DNA of 46,262 bases from contig NZ_JALJDX010000185.1 of assembly GCF_022952855.1 (NCBI RefSeq), forward strand, positions 1 to 46,262, written 5' to 3'. Below the pieces are notes generated by a model, which ran no database searches, was not told the DNA's origin, and saw nothing but the letters and a program-made list of their open reading frames with translations. Positions 16,857 to 25,527 of the stretch are shown piece by piece. Position numbers and translations under genes: made by a program. Within the stretch, counting starts at the first letter, position 1. Every line of letters begins with the position of its first letter. This DNA is from Pseudomonas sp. RGM2987 (GTDB lineage: Bacteria; Pseudomonadota; Gammaproteobacteria; Pseudomonadales; Pseudomonadaceae).

Positions 16857-17033
16857 CCATCGTCGGATCGCCGTCCGGAGCAAGCTCGCTCTCACAAATG
16901 GATCGGTGGTTGGCTTTGATTTTTCGGCCAGCACAAAATCCCTGTGGGAGCGGGCTTGCTCGCGAATGCGGCGTGTCAGCTTGCATCAATACTGAATGTG
17001 CCATCGCTTTCGCGAGCAAGCCCGCTCCCACAG
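16857..17033. repeat. Group of three REP-type elements
   Basis: A REP with an extended tail (16857-16900, reading GGATCGCCGTCCGGAGCAAGC) followed by an inverted pair of standard REPs (16942-16966 and 17008-17032). The extended-tail form recurs at 22334 and 26610. Confidence 0.85.
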
Positions 17034-17056
17034 CCTCAGGCGCACCGCGTCAGCCC

Positions 17057-17644
17057 TCACTGCCCACTGGCGATCCGTTTCACCAGCGCTTCATGGCCGG
17101 CCTTGTCGCTGGCGCGGGAGATGATCTGCACCACCGCCATGCGCGTGCCGGAGGCGCCGAGCAAGGTGGTGTCCAGGGTCGGTCCGCCGCCTTGGGTTGC
17201 GCTGGTGTCGAGCTGGCGCAGGCCCAGGCCGGAGCCTTTCTGGGTCAGGCTTTTTTCGCTGAGGATCTTGGCGTCCGGCAGGGCCTTGATTCGCTGGGCG
17301 GCGAAGTCGGCCATGGTGGTGTCGAGGAAGGCGCTGTCGTCATCCTTCACGCTGGTCCCGCCGATGATGATGTTCTCAGCCGTGATCACCACCGTCCGGC
17401 TGGTGGCATTGCTGTACATCGTACCGGTAGCACCGGCGGTGCCCTGGGTGGCTTCCCCGGCGGGCAAAGGCGTCGCCGTGAAACCCTTGGGCAAGTTGAA
17501 GGTGAACTTGCCGGCCAGCATCGAAACCTTCTGCGCCGGCGCTTCGCTGGAAGGTTTGGCCGGGGCCGCCTGGGCGGGGACTACGGCCAGGCCGGCGATG
17601 GCCGCCAGCAGCAGGGCGGCGGTGTGTTTACTCAGCAATGACAT
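17057..17644 (-). CDS. Secreted hypothetical protein
   Basis: A 195-aa protein with a clear signal peptide (MSLLSKHTAALLLAAIAGL... ending AQA) and then a soluble beta-rich domain (GKFTFNLPKGFTATPLP; TMYSNATSRTVVITAE). This layout resembles small periplasmic DcrB/DUF1795-type proteins, but I cannot confirm the family. GGAGAG before ATG 17644 fixes the start. It is separated by 84 bp from the LysR gene upstream and has its own REP-flanked 3' end. Confidence 0.75.
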   Translation of the reverse strand: MSLLSKHTAALLLAAIAGLAVVPAQAAPAKPSSEAPAQKVSMLAGKFTFNLPKGFTATPLPAGEATQGTAGATGTMYSNATSRTVVITAENIIIGGTSVKDDDSAFLDTTMADFAAQRIKALPDAKILSEKSLTQKGSGLGLRQLDTSATQGGGPTLDTTLLGASGTRMAVVQIISRASDKAGHEALVKRIASGQ

Positions 17645-17728
17645 GGAAACTCTCCGGAAGGTCGCGCTCGGGCGGCGATCATCCCATGGGCAGCGCACCT
17701 GACTCCAGCGCTGGCGATGGCGACATCC

Positions 17729-18661
17729 TCAACGGTCCCAGTAAGGCCCTTCACCAAAACATTCCAGGAAGAAATCAATCACTGTACGGACCTTTACCGA
17801 CAGTCGTCGGCTGCCCGGCCAAAGTATCGCGATCTGTTGCGGCTCAAGGCTGTTGGAGGCTTCGTATTCGCGCAGCACCGGCACCAACGTGCCCTTGCGC
17901 ACGGCCTCGCCGATCAGCCACGACGGGAACATCACCAGGCCCAGGCCCTGTTCGGCGGCCTGGGTCAGGGTGTCGGCGTGGTTGCCGGTGATCGGGCCCC
18001 TGACGCTGTAGGGCGTCCAGGCCTGGCCGGGGCGGCGGAAGAACCAGCGCTGCTGGCCGCTCACCCCTTTGTAGGCCAGGCACTGATGATTCGCCAGGTC
18101 CTGCGGCTTGAGCGGCGCGCCGTGGCGGGCCAGGTATCCGGGGCTGGCGGCGATCTGGAAGCGGTGCGGCGCGACAATTCGTGCCTGCATGCCGGAGTCG
18201 TGCAGCGGGCCGATGCGAAACAGCAGGTCGGCGCCTTCCTGCAGCGGGTCGACGTAACTGTCGGTCTGCTGGATGTCCAGTTGCAACCTGGGGTAGCGCT
18301 TGCACAACGGCCCCAGCCACGGCGTCAGGTGACGTTGGCCGAACACCACCGGTGCGTTGATCCGCACCAGGCCGGACGGCTCGCTGTGCTGCTCCTGCAA
18401 GGCCTGTTCGGCTTCCTCCAGTTGCACCAGCAGCAGGCGTGCGTGATGCCCCAGCAGGCGCCCGGCTTCGGTGGGGGAAACGGCACGGGTGTGGCGATAG
18501 AGCAACTGCTGGTTCAGGGCCTGCTCCATCAGCTGGATCTGCCGGGAGATCGAGGACGGGGCCAGGCCCTCGCGCCGGGCTACCTCGGAAAAACTGCCGT
18601 GATCGAGCACCGCGACAAACAGCCGGAGCGCCTTGAAACCCAGCTCATTGAGGCCATGCAT
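17729..18661 (-). CDS. LysR-family transcriptional regulator
   Basis: A 310-aa LysR regulator of the DsdC/CrgA-like group. The helix-turn-helix region is FKALRLFVAVLDHGSFSEVARREGLAPSSISRQIQ, and the effector domain spans about 90-300. ATG 18661 has AGGAC upstream. It is divergent from the two-gene DMT exporter at 18774 with an inverted-repeat-rich gap, so regulation of that exporter is likely. Confidence 0.88.
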   Translation of the reverse strand: MHGLNELGFKALRLFVAVLDHGSFSEVARREGLAPSSISRQIQLMEQALNQQLLYRHTRAVSPTEAGRLLGHHARLLLVQLEEAEQALQEQHSEPSGLVRINAPVVFGQRHLTPWLGPLCKRYPRLQLDIQQTDSYVDPLQEGADLLFRIGPLHDSGMQARIVAPHRFQIAASPGYLARHGAPLKPQDLANHQCLAYKGVSGQQRWFFRRPGQAWTPYSVRGPITGNHADTLTQAAEQGLGLVMFPSWLIGEAVRKGTLVPVLREYEASNSLEPQQIAILWPGSRRLSVKVRTVIDFFLECFGEGPYWDR

Positions 18662-18671
18662 TGGGGCTTGT

Positions 18672-18724
18672 CCTGTGCGCAATACGCAAAAGTGTTGTCG
18701 GGATGCTCCCATTTATCGCACAGG
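18672..18724. promoter_or_regulatory. Candidate LysR operator between lysR and the DMT pair
   Basis: TGCGCAATACGCA (18676-18688) is an exact T-N11-A dyad (TGCG...CGCA). An 8-bp perfect inverted repeat, CCTGTGCG (18672-18679) and CGCACAGG (18717-18724), brackets the gap. This is a good fit to recognition and activation sites of a LysR protein, from pattern only. Confidence 0.5.
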
Positions 18725-18773
18725 GACGCCAGCCGATAATGCCCGCCATCCTTGACTCAAAGAGGTTTTGAAT

Positions 18774-19271
18774 ATGCAGGCGTCTTCACTCAACGAGGCC
18801 GCGCCGATAACGGCGGCCTCCAGGCCTCGACCGGCCTTGCGCTGGCTGTTGCTGCCCTTGGTGATCCTGGCCGGTATGGGCTTATCGGTAGAAGCTGGCC
18901 TGCTCGGGCCGCTCGGGGGCCAGGTCGGTCATTTGTGGGCAACACTGAGTATCTTCGGCGTCGGCTCGGCGATTCTGTTCCTGCTGTTGCTGCTCGCGGG
19001 TCGCCAGCAGGGGCCGGCGTTGAATGAACTGCCGCGCTGGCAACTGATCGGCGGTTTCCTGGGACCGATCTACGTAGTAGTGCTGACCCTCGCCACGCCC
19101 CACATCGGCATTGCCATGACCATGATCGCGATTCTGTCCGGGCAGGTCGGCAAAAGCGTGCTGATCGATCATTTCGGCTGGTTCGGCGCGACCCGCAAGC
19201 GGGTCAACGGCGAACGCTGGCTGGCGTTGGCGCTGATTGTCGTGGCCCTTGTCCTGATTGCCCGAGGTTGA
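18774..19271 (+). CDS. DMT-family small transporter subunit (YdcZ type)
   Basis: A 165-aa membrane protein of the DMT_YdcZ (DUF606) family. It has about five hydrophobic segments and the family motif LPRWQLIGGFLGPIYVVVLTLATPHIG. Such proteins often work as pairs, and the next gene encodes a partner starting two bases after this stop. GAGG eight bases before ATG 18774 sets the start. The N-terminal 20 residues are a cytosolic extension. Substrate unknown; export of a small metabolite is likely for the superfamily. Confidence 0.85.
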   Translation: MQASSLNEAAPITAASRPRPALRWLLLPLVILAGMGLSVEAGLLGPLGGQVGHLWATLSIFGVGSAILFLLLLLAGRQQGPALNELPRWQLIGGFLGPIYVVVLTLATPHIGIAMTMIAILSGQVGKSVLIDHFGWFGATRKRVNGERWLALALIVVALVLIARG

Positions 19272-19273
19272 TC

Positions 19274-19726
19274 ATGAGTGTGTTTCTTTTATTGCTGGTG
19301 GTAGTCGCCGCTGGCGCGGTGTTGAGTGTGCAAGCGGCCATCAACGGTCGCCTCGGTCAGACGGTCGGGGTGCTGCGCAGCAGCCTTCTTACGTTTACGG
19401 TAGGTACGGTGGTCACAGGCCTACTGATCGTGTTCTTCGAACCGGCTCACGCAGTCAGCCTGCTGGACGTACCGAAATGGCAGCTCAGCGGGGCGCTGTT
19501 CGGCGTGGTGTACATGATCGTGATGGTGGGGGCGGTACCGAAGGTGGGCACCGCCGTGGCGACCGTGGCGGTGATCGTCGGGCAGTTGGCCATGGGCATG
19601 CTGATCGATAACTTCGGCTGGCTGGGCAATCCGGCGATTGAATTGTCCCGCAGCCGCGTGCTGGCGATGGCCTGTCTCGCGCTGGCGCTGGTCTTCATGT
19701 ACCGCAGCAGTACGCGACAGGCCTGA
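19274..19726 (+). CDS. DMT-family small transporter subunit (YdcZ type), partner
   Basis: A 150-aa protein of the same DMT_YdcZ family with QAAINGRLGQTVG near the N terminus and VPKWQLSGALFGVVYMIVMVGAVPKVGT, the counterpart of the motif in the upstream gene. Four to five membrane segments are visible. ATG 19274, with GAGG seven bases upstream, is preferred over the earlier TTG. The two genes probably form a heterodimeric or antiparallel carrier. Confidence 0.85.
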   Translation: MSVFLLLLVVVAAGAVLSVQAAINGRLGQTVGVLRSSLLTFTVGTVVTGLLIVFFEPAHAVSLLDVPKWQLSGALFGVVYMIVMVGAVPKVGTAVATVAVIVGQLAMGMLIDNFGWLGNPAIELSRSRVLAMACLALALVFMYRSSTRQA

Positions 19727-19730
19727 GGCC

Positions 19731-20012
19731 TCAGTCGGGTTCGACGTCCAGTTGCAGGCTGTCGTCGGCCAGGCGCTCGGTGCGCCGGACAATCCCACTG
19801 ATGCGCCGACCCTCGGCACTGAAGACCACGATCTGGGCTTTCTCCAGGTCGTCCGGCAGCGGTGGTCGAACGTGCAGCGCGAACCATGGCGGTTCACCGT
19901 CATCGAGGCGTTTGACATCGAACTGGCAATCGACACTTTTAGTTTCGCGACCAAACAGCGTGTCGAGACCGTAGTCAAGGTGAGTGCTGTCGGCGGCAGG
20001 GGCGAAGGGCAT
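19731..20012 (-). CDS. Small conserved hypothetical protein
   Basis: A 93-aa soluble acidic protein with no recognised domain (MPFAPAADSTHLDYGLDTLFG at the start; HVRPPLPDDLEKAQIVVFS in the middle). AGGAG is well placed before ATG 20012. It converges on the DMT pair with a five-base gap and is divergent from selD. No function assigned. Confidence 0.65.
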   Translation of the reverse strand: MPFAPAADSTHLDYGLDTLFGRETKSVDCQFDVKRLDDGEPPWFALHVRPPLPDDLEKAQIVVFSAEGRRISGIVRRTERLADDSLQLDVEPD

Positions 20013-20170
20013 CGGCGGTCTCCTGGATGGCTGCGCTCGGGGATGTTCAAGTGATTGCGCAGGGGAAGGAAAATTCCATCGAATGATCAAGGAGCACCCA
20101 TCGCCCTGCGGCACTGAGCCGGCGGCGTAGCTGGTAGACTCGATCACCTCCACTTACGAGAGGTATGCCC

Positions 20171-21204
20171 ATGAGCGAGCCGATTCGCCTGACCCAGTAC
20201 AGCCACGGTGCCGGCTGCGGCTGCAAGATCTCGCCCCAGGTGCTGGAAGTGATCCTGGCCGGCAGCGGTGCGCAGAACCTTGACCCGAGACTGTGGGTGG
20301 GCAATGCCTCCCGGGACGATGCCGCGGTGTACGCCATCGACGAGGAGCGCGGCGTCGTTTCGACCACCGATTTCTTCATGCCGATTGTCGATGATCCGTT
20401 CGATTTCGGACGCATCTCCGCCACCAACGCCATCAGCGATATCTACGCCATGGGCGGCGATCCGCTGATGGCCATTGCGATTCTCGGCTGGCCGGTCAAC
20501 GTCCTGGCGCCCGAAATTGCCCGCGAGGTGATTCGCGGCGGTCGCTCGGTGTGTGACGAGGCCGGGATTCCCCTGGCCGGTGGGCATTCGATTGACGCCC
20601 CTGAACCGATGTTCGGCCTGGCCGTCACCGGCCTGGTGCAAAAACGCCATATGAAACGCAACGACACGGCGACCGTGGGTTGTCGCTTGTACCTGACCAA
20701 GCCCCTGGGGATCGGCGTCCTGACCACGGCGGAAAAGAAAGGCAAGCTGCGCGCCTCTGATGTCGGCCTGGCCCGGGACTGGATGTGCACGCTCAACAAG
20801 CCGGGCAGCCGCTTCGGCAAGCTTGCAGGCGTGACCGCGATGACCGATGTCACCGGCTTTGGCCTGCTCGGGCACCTTGTGGAAATGGCCGATGGCAGCC
20901 GGTGACGGCGCGCATCCGCTACGACGCGGTGCCACGCTTGCCAGGTGTCGAATATTACCTGGACCTGGGCTGCATGCCGGGCGGTACGCTGCGCAACTAC
21001 GACAGCTACGCCAGCAAGGTCGGAAGGATCCAGGAGCTGCACAAGCGAGTGCTGTGCGACCCGCAGACCAGCGGCGGCCTGTTGATCGCCGTCACGGCCG
21101 ATGGCGAAGCAGAGTTCCTGGCAGTCGCCGCTGAGCTGGGCCTGGCGCTGGAGCCGATTGGCGAACTGGTCGAGCGACAGAGCCACGCGGTCGAGGTGTC
21201 ATGA
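20171..21204 (+). pseudogene. selD: selD (selenophosphate synthetase) with a one-base frameshift
   Basis: The first frame (20171-20905) encodes residues 1-244 of SelD, including the catalytic Cys16 and Lys19 in [10 protein letters not shown] and the ATP-binding DDAAV region, then hits TGA right after MADGSR. The family continuation ([19 protein letters not shown] to [14 protein letters not shown]) is in the next frame and runs to 21204. Total length is 1034 bases; adding one base near 20898-20903 gives exactly 344 codons, the normal SelD size. The break falls before the glycine-rich loop needed for activity, so SelD should be inactive unless this is a sequencing error. GAGAGG precedes ATG 20171. 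Confidence 0.88.
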
Positions 21205-22316
21205 TGCCCAATGACGTCACCGATTACCGCGATATCTTCCTCAACGATCGACCGATGATGGACACCCGCGCGCCGGTCGAATTCCTCAAAGGCGCCTTCC
21301 CTGGCGTGGTCAATCTGCCGCTGATGACCGACATCGAACGGCAACGCGTCGGCACTTGCTACAAACAGCAGGGCCAGCAAGCGGCCATTGTTCTGGGGCA
21401 TCAATTGGTGTCGGGCGCGACCAAGGCGCAACGCATCGAGGCCTGGGCCGAATTCGCCCGGACCCATCCTGATGGCGCGTTGTATTGCTTTCGCGGTGGC
21501 TTGCGTTCGCAGATCGTCCAGCAGTGGCTCAAGGCTGAGGCGGGTATCGACTATCCCAGGATCGGCGGTGGCTACAAGGCCATGCGCACATTCCTGCTCG
21601 GCACCCTCGAGCAGGCTGCCGCGCAGTGTGACCTGGTGCTGCTGGGCGGCATGACCGGCACCGGCAAGACAGATGTGCTGACGCAGTTGAATAACAGCCT
21701 GGATCTGGAACGCCATGCCAATCATCGTGGCTCCAGCTTCGGCCGGCGCGCCACGGGCCAACCTTGCAATATCGACTTCGAGAACCGGCTGGCGGTGGAT
21801 GTGCTGAAAAAGCGCGCTGCCGGTATCGGGCAATTCGTGCTCGAAGATGAGAGTCGCATGATCGGCAGTTGCGCCTTGCCGCTGCCGCTGTACCAGCGCA
21901 TGCAGCAGGTGCCGATGGTCTGGCTGGAAGACAGCCTTGAGCGACGGGTCGAACGGATTCTGCGCGACTACGTGATCGACCTGTGTGCCGAGTTCGTCGC
22001 CGTGCATGGCGACGAAGGTTTCTCACTGTTTTCCGAGCGGTTGCTGGCGAGCCTGGACAACATCCACAAACGCTTGGGCGGGGACCGCCATCGACGCTTG
22101 ATGGAGATCCTGGAAGCCGCCCTGGCCGAGCAGGCCCGCAGTGGCGCCGTGGACTTGCATCGCGTCTGGATCGAGAGCCTGCTGCGTGAATACTACGACC
22201 CGATGTATGCCTATCAGCGGGAGAAAAAGGGCTTGCGGATCGAGTTCTCGGGAGAGCAGGCGGCGGTGTTGGCGTATTTGCGGGAGCGGGCGGTGAAGGC
22301 GGGTCAACCCCAATAA
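21201..22316 (+). CDS. selU: tRNA 2-selenouridine synthase SelU
   Basis: A 371-aa enzyme (YbbB/MnmH) that converts 2-thiouridine at wobble position 34 of tRNAs for Lys, Glu and Gln to 2-selenouridine via a geranylated intermediate. It has an N-terminal rhodanese domain with catalytic Cys96 in [11 protein letters not shown] and a P-loop GGMTGTGKT (149-157). It begins by ATGA overlap with the end of selD, so it is normally translationally coupled to SelD, its selenium donor. The upstream frameshift in selD should uncouple this. Confidence 0.93.
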   Translation: MMPNDVTDYRDIFLNDRPMMDTRAPVEFLKGAFPGVVNLPLMTDIERQRVGTCYKQQGQQAAIVLGHQLVSGATKAQRIEAWAEFARTHPDGALYCFRGGLRSQIVQQWLKAEAGIDYPRIGGGYKAMRTFLLGTLEQAAAQCDLVLLGGMTGTGKTDVLTQLNNSLDLERHANHRGSSFGRRATGQPCNIDFENRLAVDVLKKRAAGIGQFVLEDESRMIGSCALPLPLYQRMQQVPMVWLEDSLERRVERILRDYVIDLCAEFVAVHGDEGFSLFSERLLASLDNIHKRLGGDRHRRLMEILEAALAEQARSGAVDLHRVWIESLLREYYDPMYAYQREKKGLRIEFSGEQAAVLAYLRERAVKAGQPQ

Positions 22317-22333
22317 TGCCGCCCACCACAACC

Positions 22334-22441
22334 CCTGTGGGAGCAGGCTTGCTCCGGGCGGCGATCCGACGAAAGCGGTGTGTCAGCTTGCATCCCTTTT
22401 GAATGTGCCGACGCCTTCGCGAGCAAGCCCGCTCCCACAGG
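22334..22441. repeat. REP pair, one with extended tail
   Basis: A left REP with the extended CTCCGGGCGGCGATCCGACG tail (22334-22371) and a standard REP in opposite orientation (22414-22440), between convergent genes. Confidence 0.83.
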
Positions 22442-22463
22442 ATCTGTGGCGATCCGGCATCTG

Positions 22464-23516
22464 CTAAAGCACCACCGCCCCAACCAACCCGAACACAATC
22501 CCCACCACCATGGTCAGCACGGCCACAGTCACCAACACCCGCGCATCAAAGTCCCGGCGCAGCATCAGCAGCGAGGGCAGGCTGACGCTCGGCAGGGTCA
22601 TCAACAGCGCCACGGCCGGGCCGGTGCCCATGCCCAGGGTCATCATGGTCTGCACAATAGGGATTTCTGCGGCAGTGGGAATCACGAACAGTGTGCCGAC
22701 GACCGCCAAAGGCACCAGCCACAGCAGGCTGTCGGCCATGGCGCCGTCGACGTGAGGGAACAGCCAGACCCGCGCCGCGCCCAGCACCAGCACGGCCAGC
22801 ACGTAGACCGGGATGGTGCTCCAGAACAGCTGCCAGAGGGTCCGGCCCCAGCGGGCCAGGAACGGTTGCTCATCCGCCGTGCTGGCCTCGGCCACCGCTT
22901 CAACCGCCGCCTCGGGCAGGGCATCGGGCCGTGCGATGCGCTGGGCCACCATCGACACGCCGAACACCAGCACGATACCCGCCACCAGCCGCAGGGCGGT
23001 GAAGCCCCAACCCAGTACGAAACCCATGAACACCAGAGTGGCGGGGTTGAGCACCGGATTGCCGATCCAGAAGGCCAGCGCCGCGCCCACCGACACGTTC
23101 TGCCGGCGCATGCCGGCCGCCACCGGCGCGGCGCAACATGAACACATCATGCCCGGCAGGGCGAACAGCCCGCCGCGCAGGGTCGAGGCAAAACCGGCCC
23201 GGCCGAACAGGCGCAGCAACCAGTCGCGGGGAATCAGCACTTGCAGCAGCGAGCCGAGGATCACCGCCAGCACCGCGGCCTTCCAGATCGCCAGGAAGTA
23301 CACCCTGGCGTAGGCCAGTGCAGCGGTCAGTGGCGCCGTCTGGGCGTCGTTGAGGATCGAATTGCCAATGCTGTGGTTGTCGGCAGCGACAAACGCCTTG
23401 AGGTAGTAGGGCGACCATTTGACGTAGTACAGGCCGACGCAGGCGACCAGCAGGAACAGGGCGGGTTTCCACCAGAACGACCAGCCCCGGTGGGGAGCCG
23501 CAGAGGATACGGACAT
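22464..23516 (-). CDS. YraQ/ArsP-type permease (DUF318)
   Basis: A 350-aa polytopic membrane protein with eight or more hydrophobic segments, of the DUF318/ArsP_1 permease family. GMMCSCCAAPVAAGMRRQ (Cys125, Cys127, Cys128), GNPVLNPATL and IPTAAEIPIVQTMM are the repeated pore motifs. ArsP members export organoarsenicals, and others are linked to cysteine or metalloid chemistry; the cysteine trio fits a soft metal or thiol ligand. ATG 23516 is chosen at the family-like N terminus. It appears monocistronic. Confidence 0.83.
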   Translation of the reverse strand: MSVSSAAPHRGWSFWWKPALFLLVACVGLYYVKWSPYYLKAFVAADNHSIGNSILNDAQTAPLTAALAYARVYFLAIWKAAVLAVILGSLLQVLIPRDWLLRLFGRAGFASTLRGGLFALPGMMCSCCAAPVAAGMRRQNVSVGAALAFWIGNPVLNPATLVFMGFVLGWGFTALRLVAGIVLVFGVSMVAQRIARPDALPEAAVEAVAEASTADEQPFLARWGRTLWQLFWSTIPVYVLAVLVLGAARVWLFPHVDGAMADSLLWLVPLAVVGTLFVIPTAAEIPIVQTMMTLGMGTGPAVALLMTLPSVSLPSLLMLRRDFDARVLVTVAVLTMVVGIVFGLVGAVVL

Positions 23517-23607
23517 GGAGAAGTTCCAGGCAGTTGGACAAGTGCCCGCATCATAACCCAGCACGGCCAAAGCGCGATCCGCCCTGCCTGTGGGAAGTGC
23601 CGACAGA

Positions 23608-24282
23608 TCAGGTCGGACAGGTGTCCTTGCCGTTGTCCAGGCCCTGCTTGTAGCTTTGGCTGCTCAGGCTGGCCTTGCCGTTGTGCCAGGTCAGGGTCAG
23701 TACGTACAGCGAATCGTAGTCGCCCGAGGCCCAGTCATCGGTAATCGTCTGTTTCTTGCCCACGGCCTCGCCGGCAACCGTATTGATCAGCTCCGGCAGG
23801 TAGCCATGGGACCAGGCGGTATAGATGGTGGAGTTGTGGTACTTGTCGTGCAGCAATTCCTCAGCCAGGTCGCTGGTGTCGTTGGCCGAGTAGTTGATAT
23901 TCACCGGCAGCCCGAGCTTGATGGCGCTGGGACTGATGGTCATCAGTGGGCGGATGTAACTGTAGGAGTTGTCCAGCTCGCCCTCTTCGACATTGCGGGT
24001 AGGGTTGGCCGCGAACACATAGTCGGCCTTACCGAATTTTTCCGGCAGCAGAGTCGCCAGGTCGATGGCGCGGTTGAGCCCCTGGCAGTTGAGCTGGCCC
24101 AGGCCGCCGGCGGGTTTCTCGGCGTGGCGCAGGAACACCAGGGTCTGCACGCCGTCGGCCGGCTGGGCGCGGCTGACACCGGATTCCAGCACCAGCACCA
24201 GGCCACCGACCACCAGCAAGGTGGGCAGCACCAGCCAGGAACGGTGTTTGAAACGCTTGGCAAAATTCAGTGGATTGATCAT
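23608..24282 (-). CDS. Membrane-anchored histidine phosphatase family protein
   Basis: A 224-aa protein with an N-terminal membrane anchor (WLVLPTLLVVGGLVLVLE, about 16-34) and a periplasmic histidine phosphatase-type domain. The R-H motif is intact in LVFLRHAEKPAGGLGQLNCQG, and the second histidine lies in YTAWSHGYLPELI. Substrate unknown; related proteins are annotated only as histidine phosphatase family. ATG 24282 gives the anchor directly. The ribosome binding site is weak. The 288-bp gap upstream to the GST gene shows no feature I can name. Confidence 0.8.
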   Translation of the reverse strand: MINPLNFAKRFKHRSWLVLPTLLVVGGLVLVLESGVSRAQPADGVQTLVFLRHAEKPAGGLGQLNCQGLNRAIDLATLLPEKFGKADYVFAANPTRNVEEGELDNSYSYIRPLMTISPSAIKLGLPVNINYSANDTSDLAEELLHDKYHNSTIYTAWSHGYLPELINTVAGEAVGKKQTITDDWASGDYDSLYVLTLTWHNGKASLSSQSYKQGLDNGKDTCPT

Positions 24283-24570
24283 CGAATAAGTTCTTCGGCT
24301 CTTTCGAATCAGGCTGACAAACCCTGGCACCGCGAAGCTCGTGGCCTCGGGTGTTTTCCCTGTCGATACGCCGCTTCGATTCCTCGGGGCATTGCTCAGA
24401 GTCCGTCGAGGCCCTTTGGTTCGATCCTGCGACGGGCTCCTTCCCGAAGTAAGGGGAACTTTAGCGACAGGATGTTGCGAAATTAAGAACAGCGGGATGA
24501 ATCCATCGATCCATGAGACCGATGATTTAGATTATCCTCGGTCGCCTATCTCTCTAAGGCGTTCACGATC

Positions 24571-25269
24571 ATGGCTGACTTGACCCCATTCCCCATCACC
24601 CAGAAATGGCCCGCCCAATACCCTGAGTGGATTCAGCTGTACTCCCTGCCGACCCCCAACGGCGTGAAAGTCTCGATCATGCTGGAAGAGATCGGTCTGC
24701 CGTACGAGCCGCACAAAGTCGACTTCGGCAGCAACGATCAGCTTTCCTCCGAGTTCCTGTCCCTGAATCCCAACAACAAGATCCCGGCGATTCTCGACCC
24801 CTATGGGCCGGGCGACCAGCCGTTGGCGTTGTTCGAGTCGGGGGCGATCCTGATTTACCTGGCGGACAAGAGCGGTCAGTTGCTGGCCCAGGAATCGGCG
24901 GCGCGCTATGAGACGATCCAGTGGCTGATGTTCCAGATGGGCGGGATCGGCCCGATGTTCGGGCAGTTGGGATTCTTCAACAAATTCGCCGGCAAGGATT
25001 ACGAGGACAAGCGGCCCCGTGACCGGTACGTCGAGGAAAGCAAGCGCCTGCTCAAGGTGCTCGACGGTCGCTTGCAAGGACGGGACTGGATCATGGGCGA
25101 GCGCTACACCATCGCCGACATCGCCACTTTTCCCTGGGTGCGCAACCTGATCGGCTTTTATGAAGCGGGCGATCTGGTGGGCATCCAGAACTTCCCCAAC
25201 GTGACGCGGGTGCTGGAGCGCTTCCTGGCGCGGCCGGCCGTGGCGCGCGGGTTGAAGATTCCGGAGTGA
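24571..25269 (+). CDS. Glutathione S-transferase, YfcG/Nu-class-like
   Basis: A 232-aa GST. The thioredoxin-like domain contains LYSLPTPNGVKVSIMLEE with the TPNG active-site region of YfcG/Ure2p-like enzymes, NPNNKIPAILDP with the cis-proline, and FESGAILIYLADK. The helical domain follows (WIMGERYTIADIATFPW). YfcG-type enzymes are mainly disulfide-bond reductases using glutathione. It stands alone. Confidence 0.9.
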   Translation: MADLTPFPITQKWPAQYPEWIQLYSLPTPNGVKVSIMLEEIGLPYEPHKVDFGSNDQLSSEFLSLNPNNKIPAILDPYGPGDQPLALFESGAILIYLADKSGQLLAQESAARYETIQWLMFQMGGIGPMFGQLGFFNKFAGKDYEDKRPRDRYVEESKRLLKVLDGRLQGRDWIMGERYTIADIATFPWVRNLIGFYEAGDLVGIQNFPNVTRVLERFLARPAVARGLKIPE

Positions 25270-25285
25270 GTGAACATGGATCGTG

Positions 25286-25339
25286 CAGGAATGCGGCGTC
25301 GGCCTGGTTTGCCGTAGCGAGCCTGGCCTGGCATTCCTG
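25286..25339. other. Nine-base inverted repeat after the GST gene
   Basis: CAGGAATGC (25286-25294) is matched by its reverse complement GCATTCCTG (25331-25339). It could form a stem after the GST gene, but no T run follows. The rest of the 258-bp gap to hemB shows nothing clear apart from GGTAA...TTACC near 25430-25447. Confidence 0.4.
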
Positions 25340-25527
25340 GCGCCGCCGCTGCTCCGCCTTCGACCTATGTGGCCGCGGTGGTGACCTGCATCAATGGCTC
25401 GCTGACGCTGTGAAGGGATTATTGCCGGGCAGGTAACACTCTACTTACCAGCCTGCGTTTGTGCCTTGGGCGACCAGGGCATAAGCTTTGTCTCCTTCGA
25501 TCCAGCGCCTTCTTGCTCAGGAGTCCC

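Noticed and set aside
20895..20906. Programmed frameshift in selD
   Set aside because: There is no slippery heptamer and no stimulatory structure evident; a plain single-base deletion explains the data.
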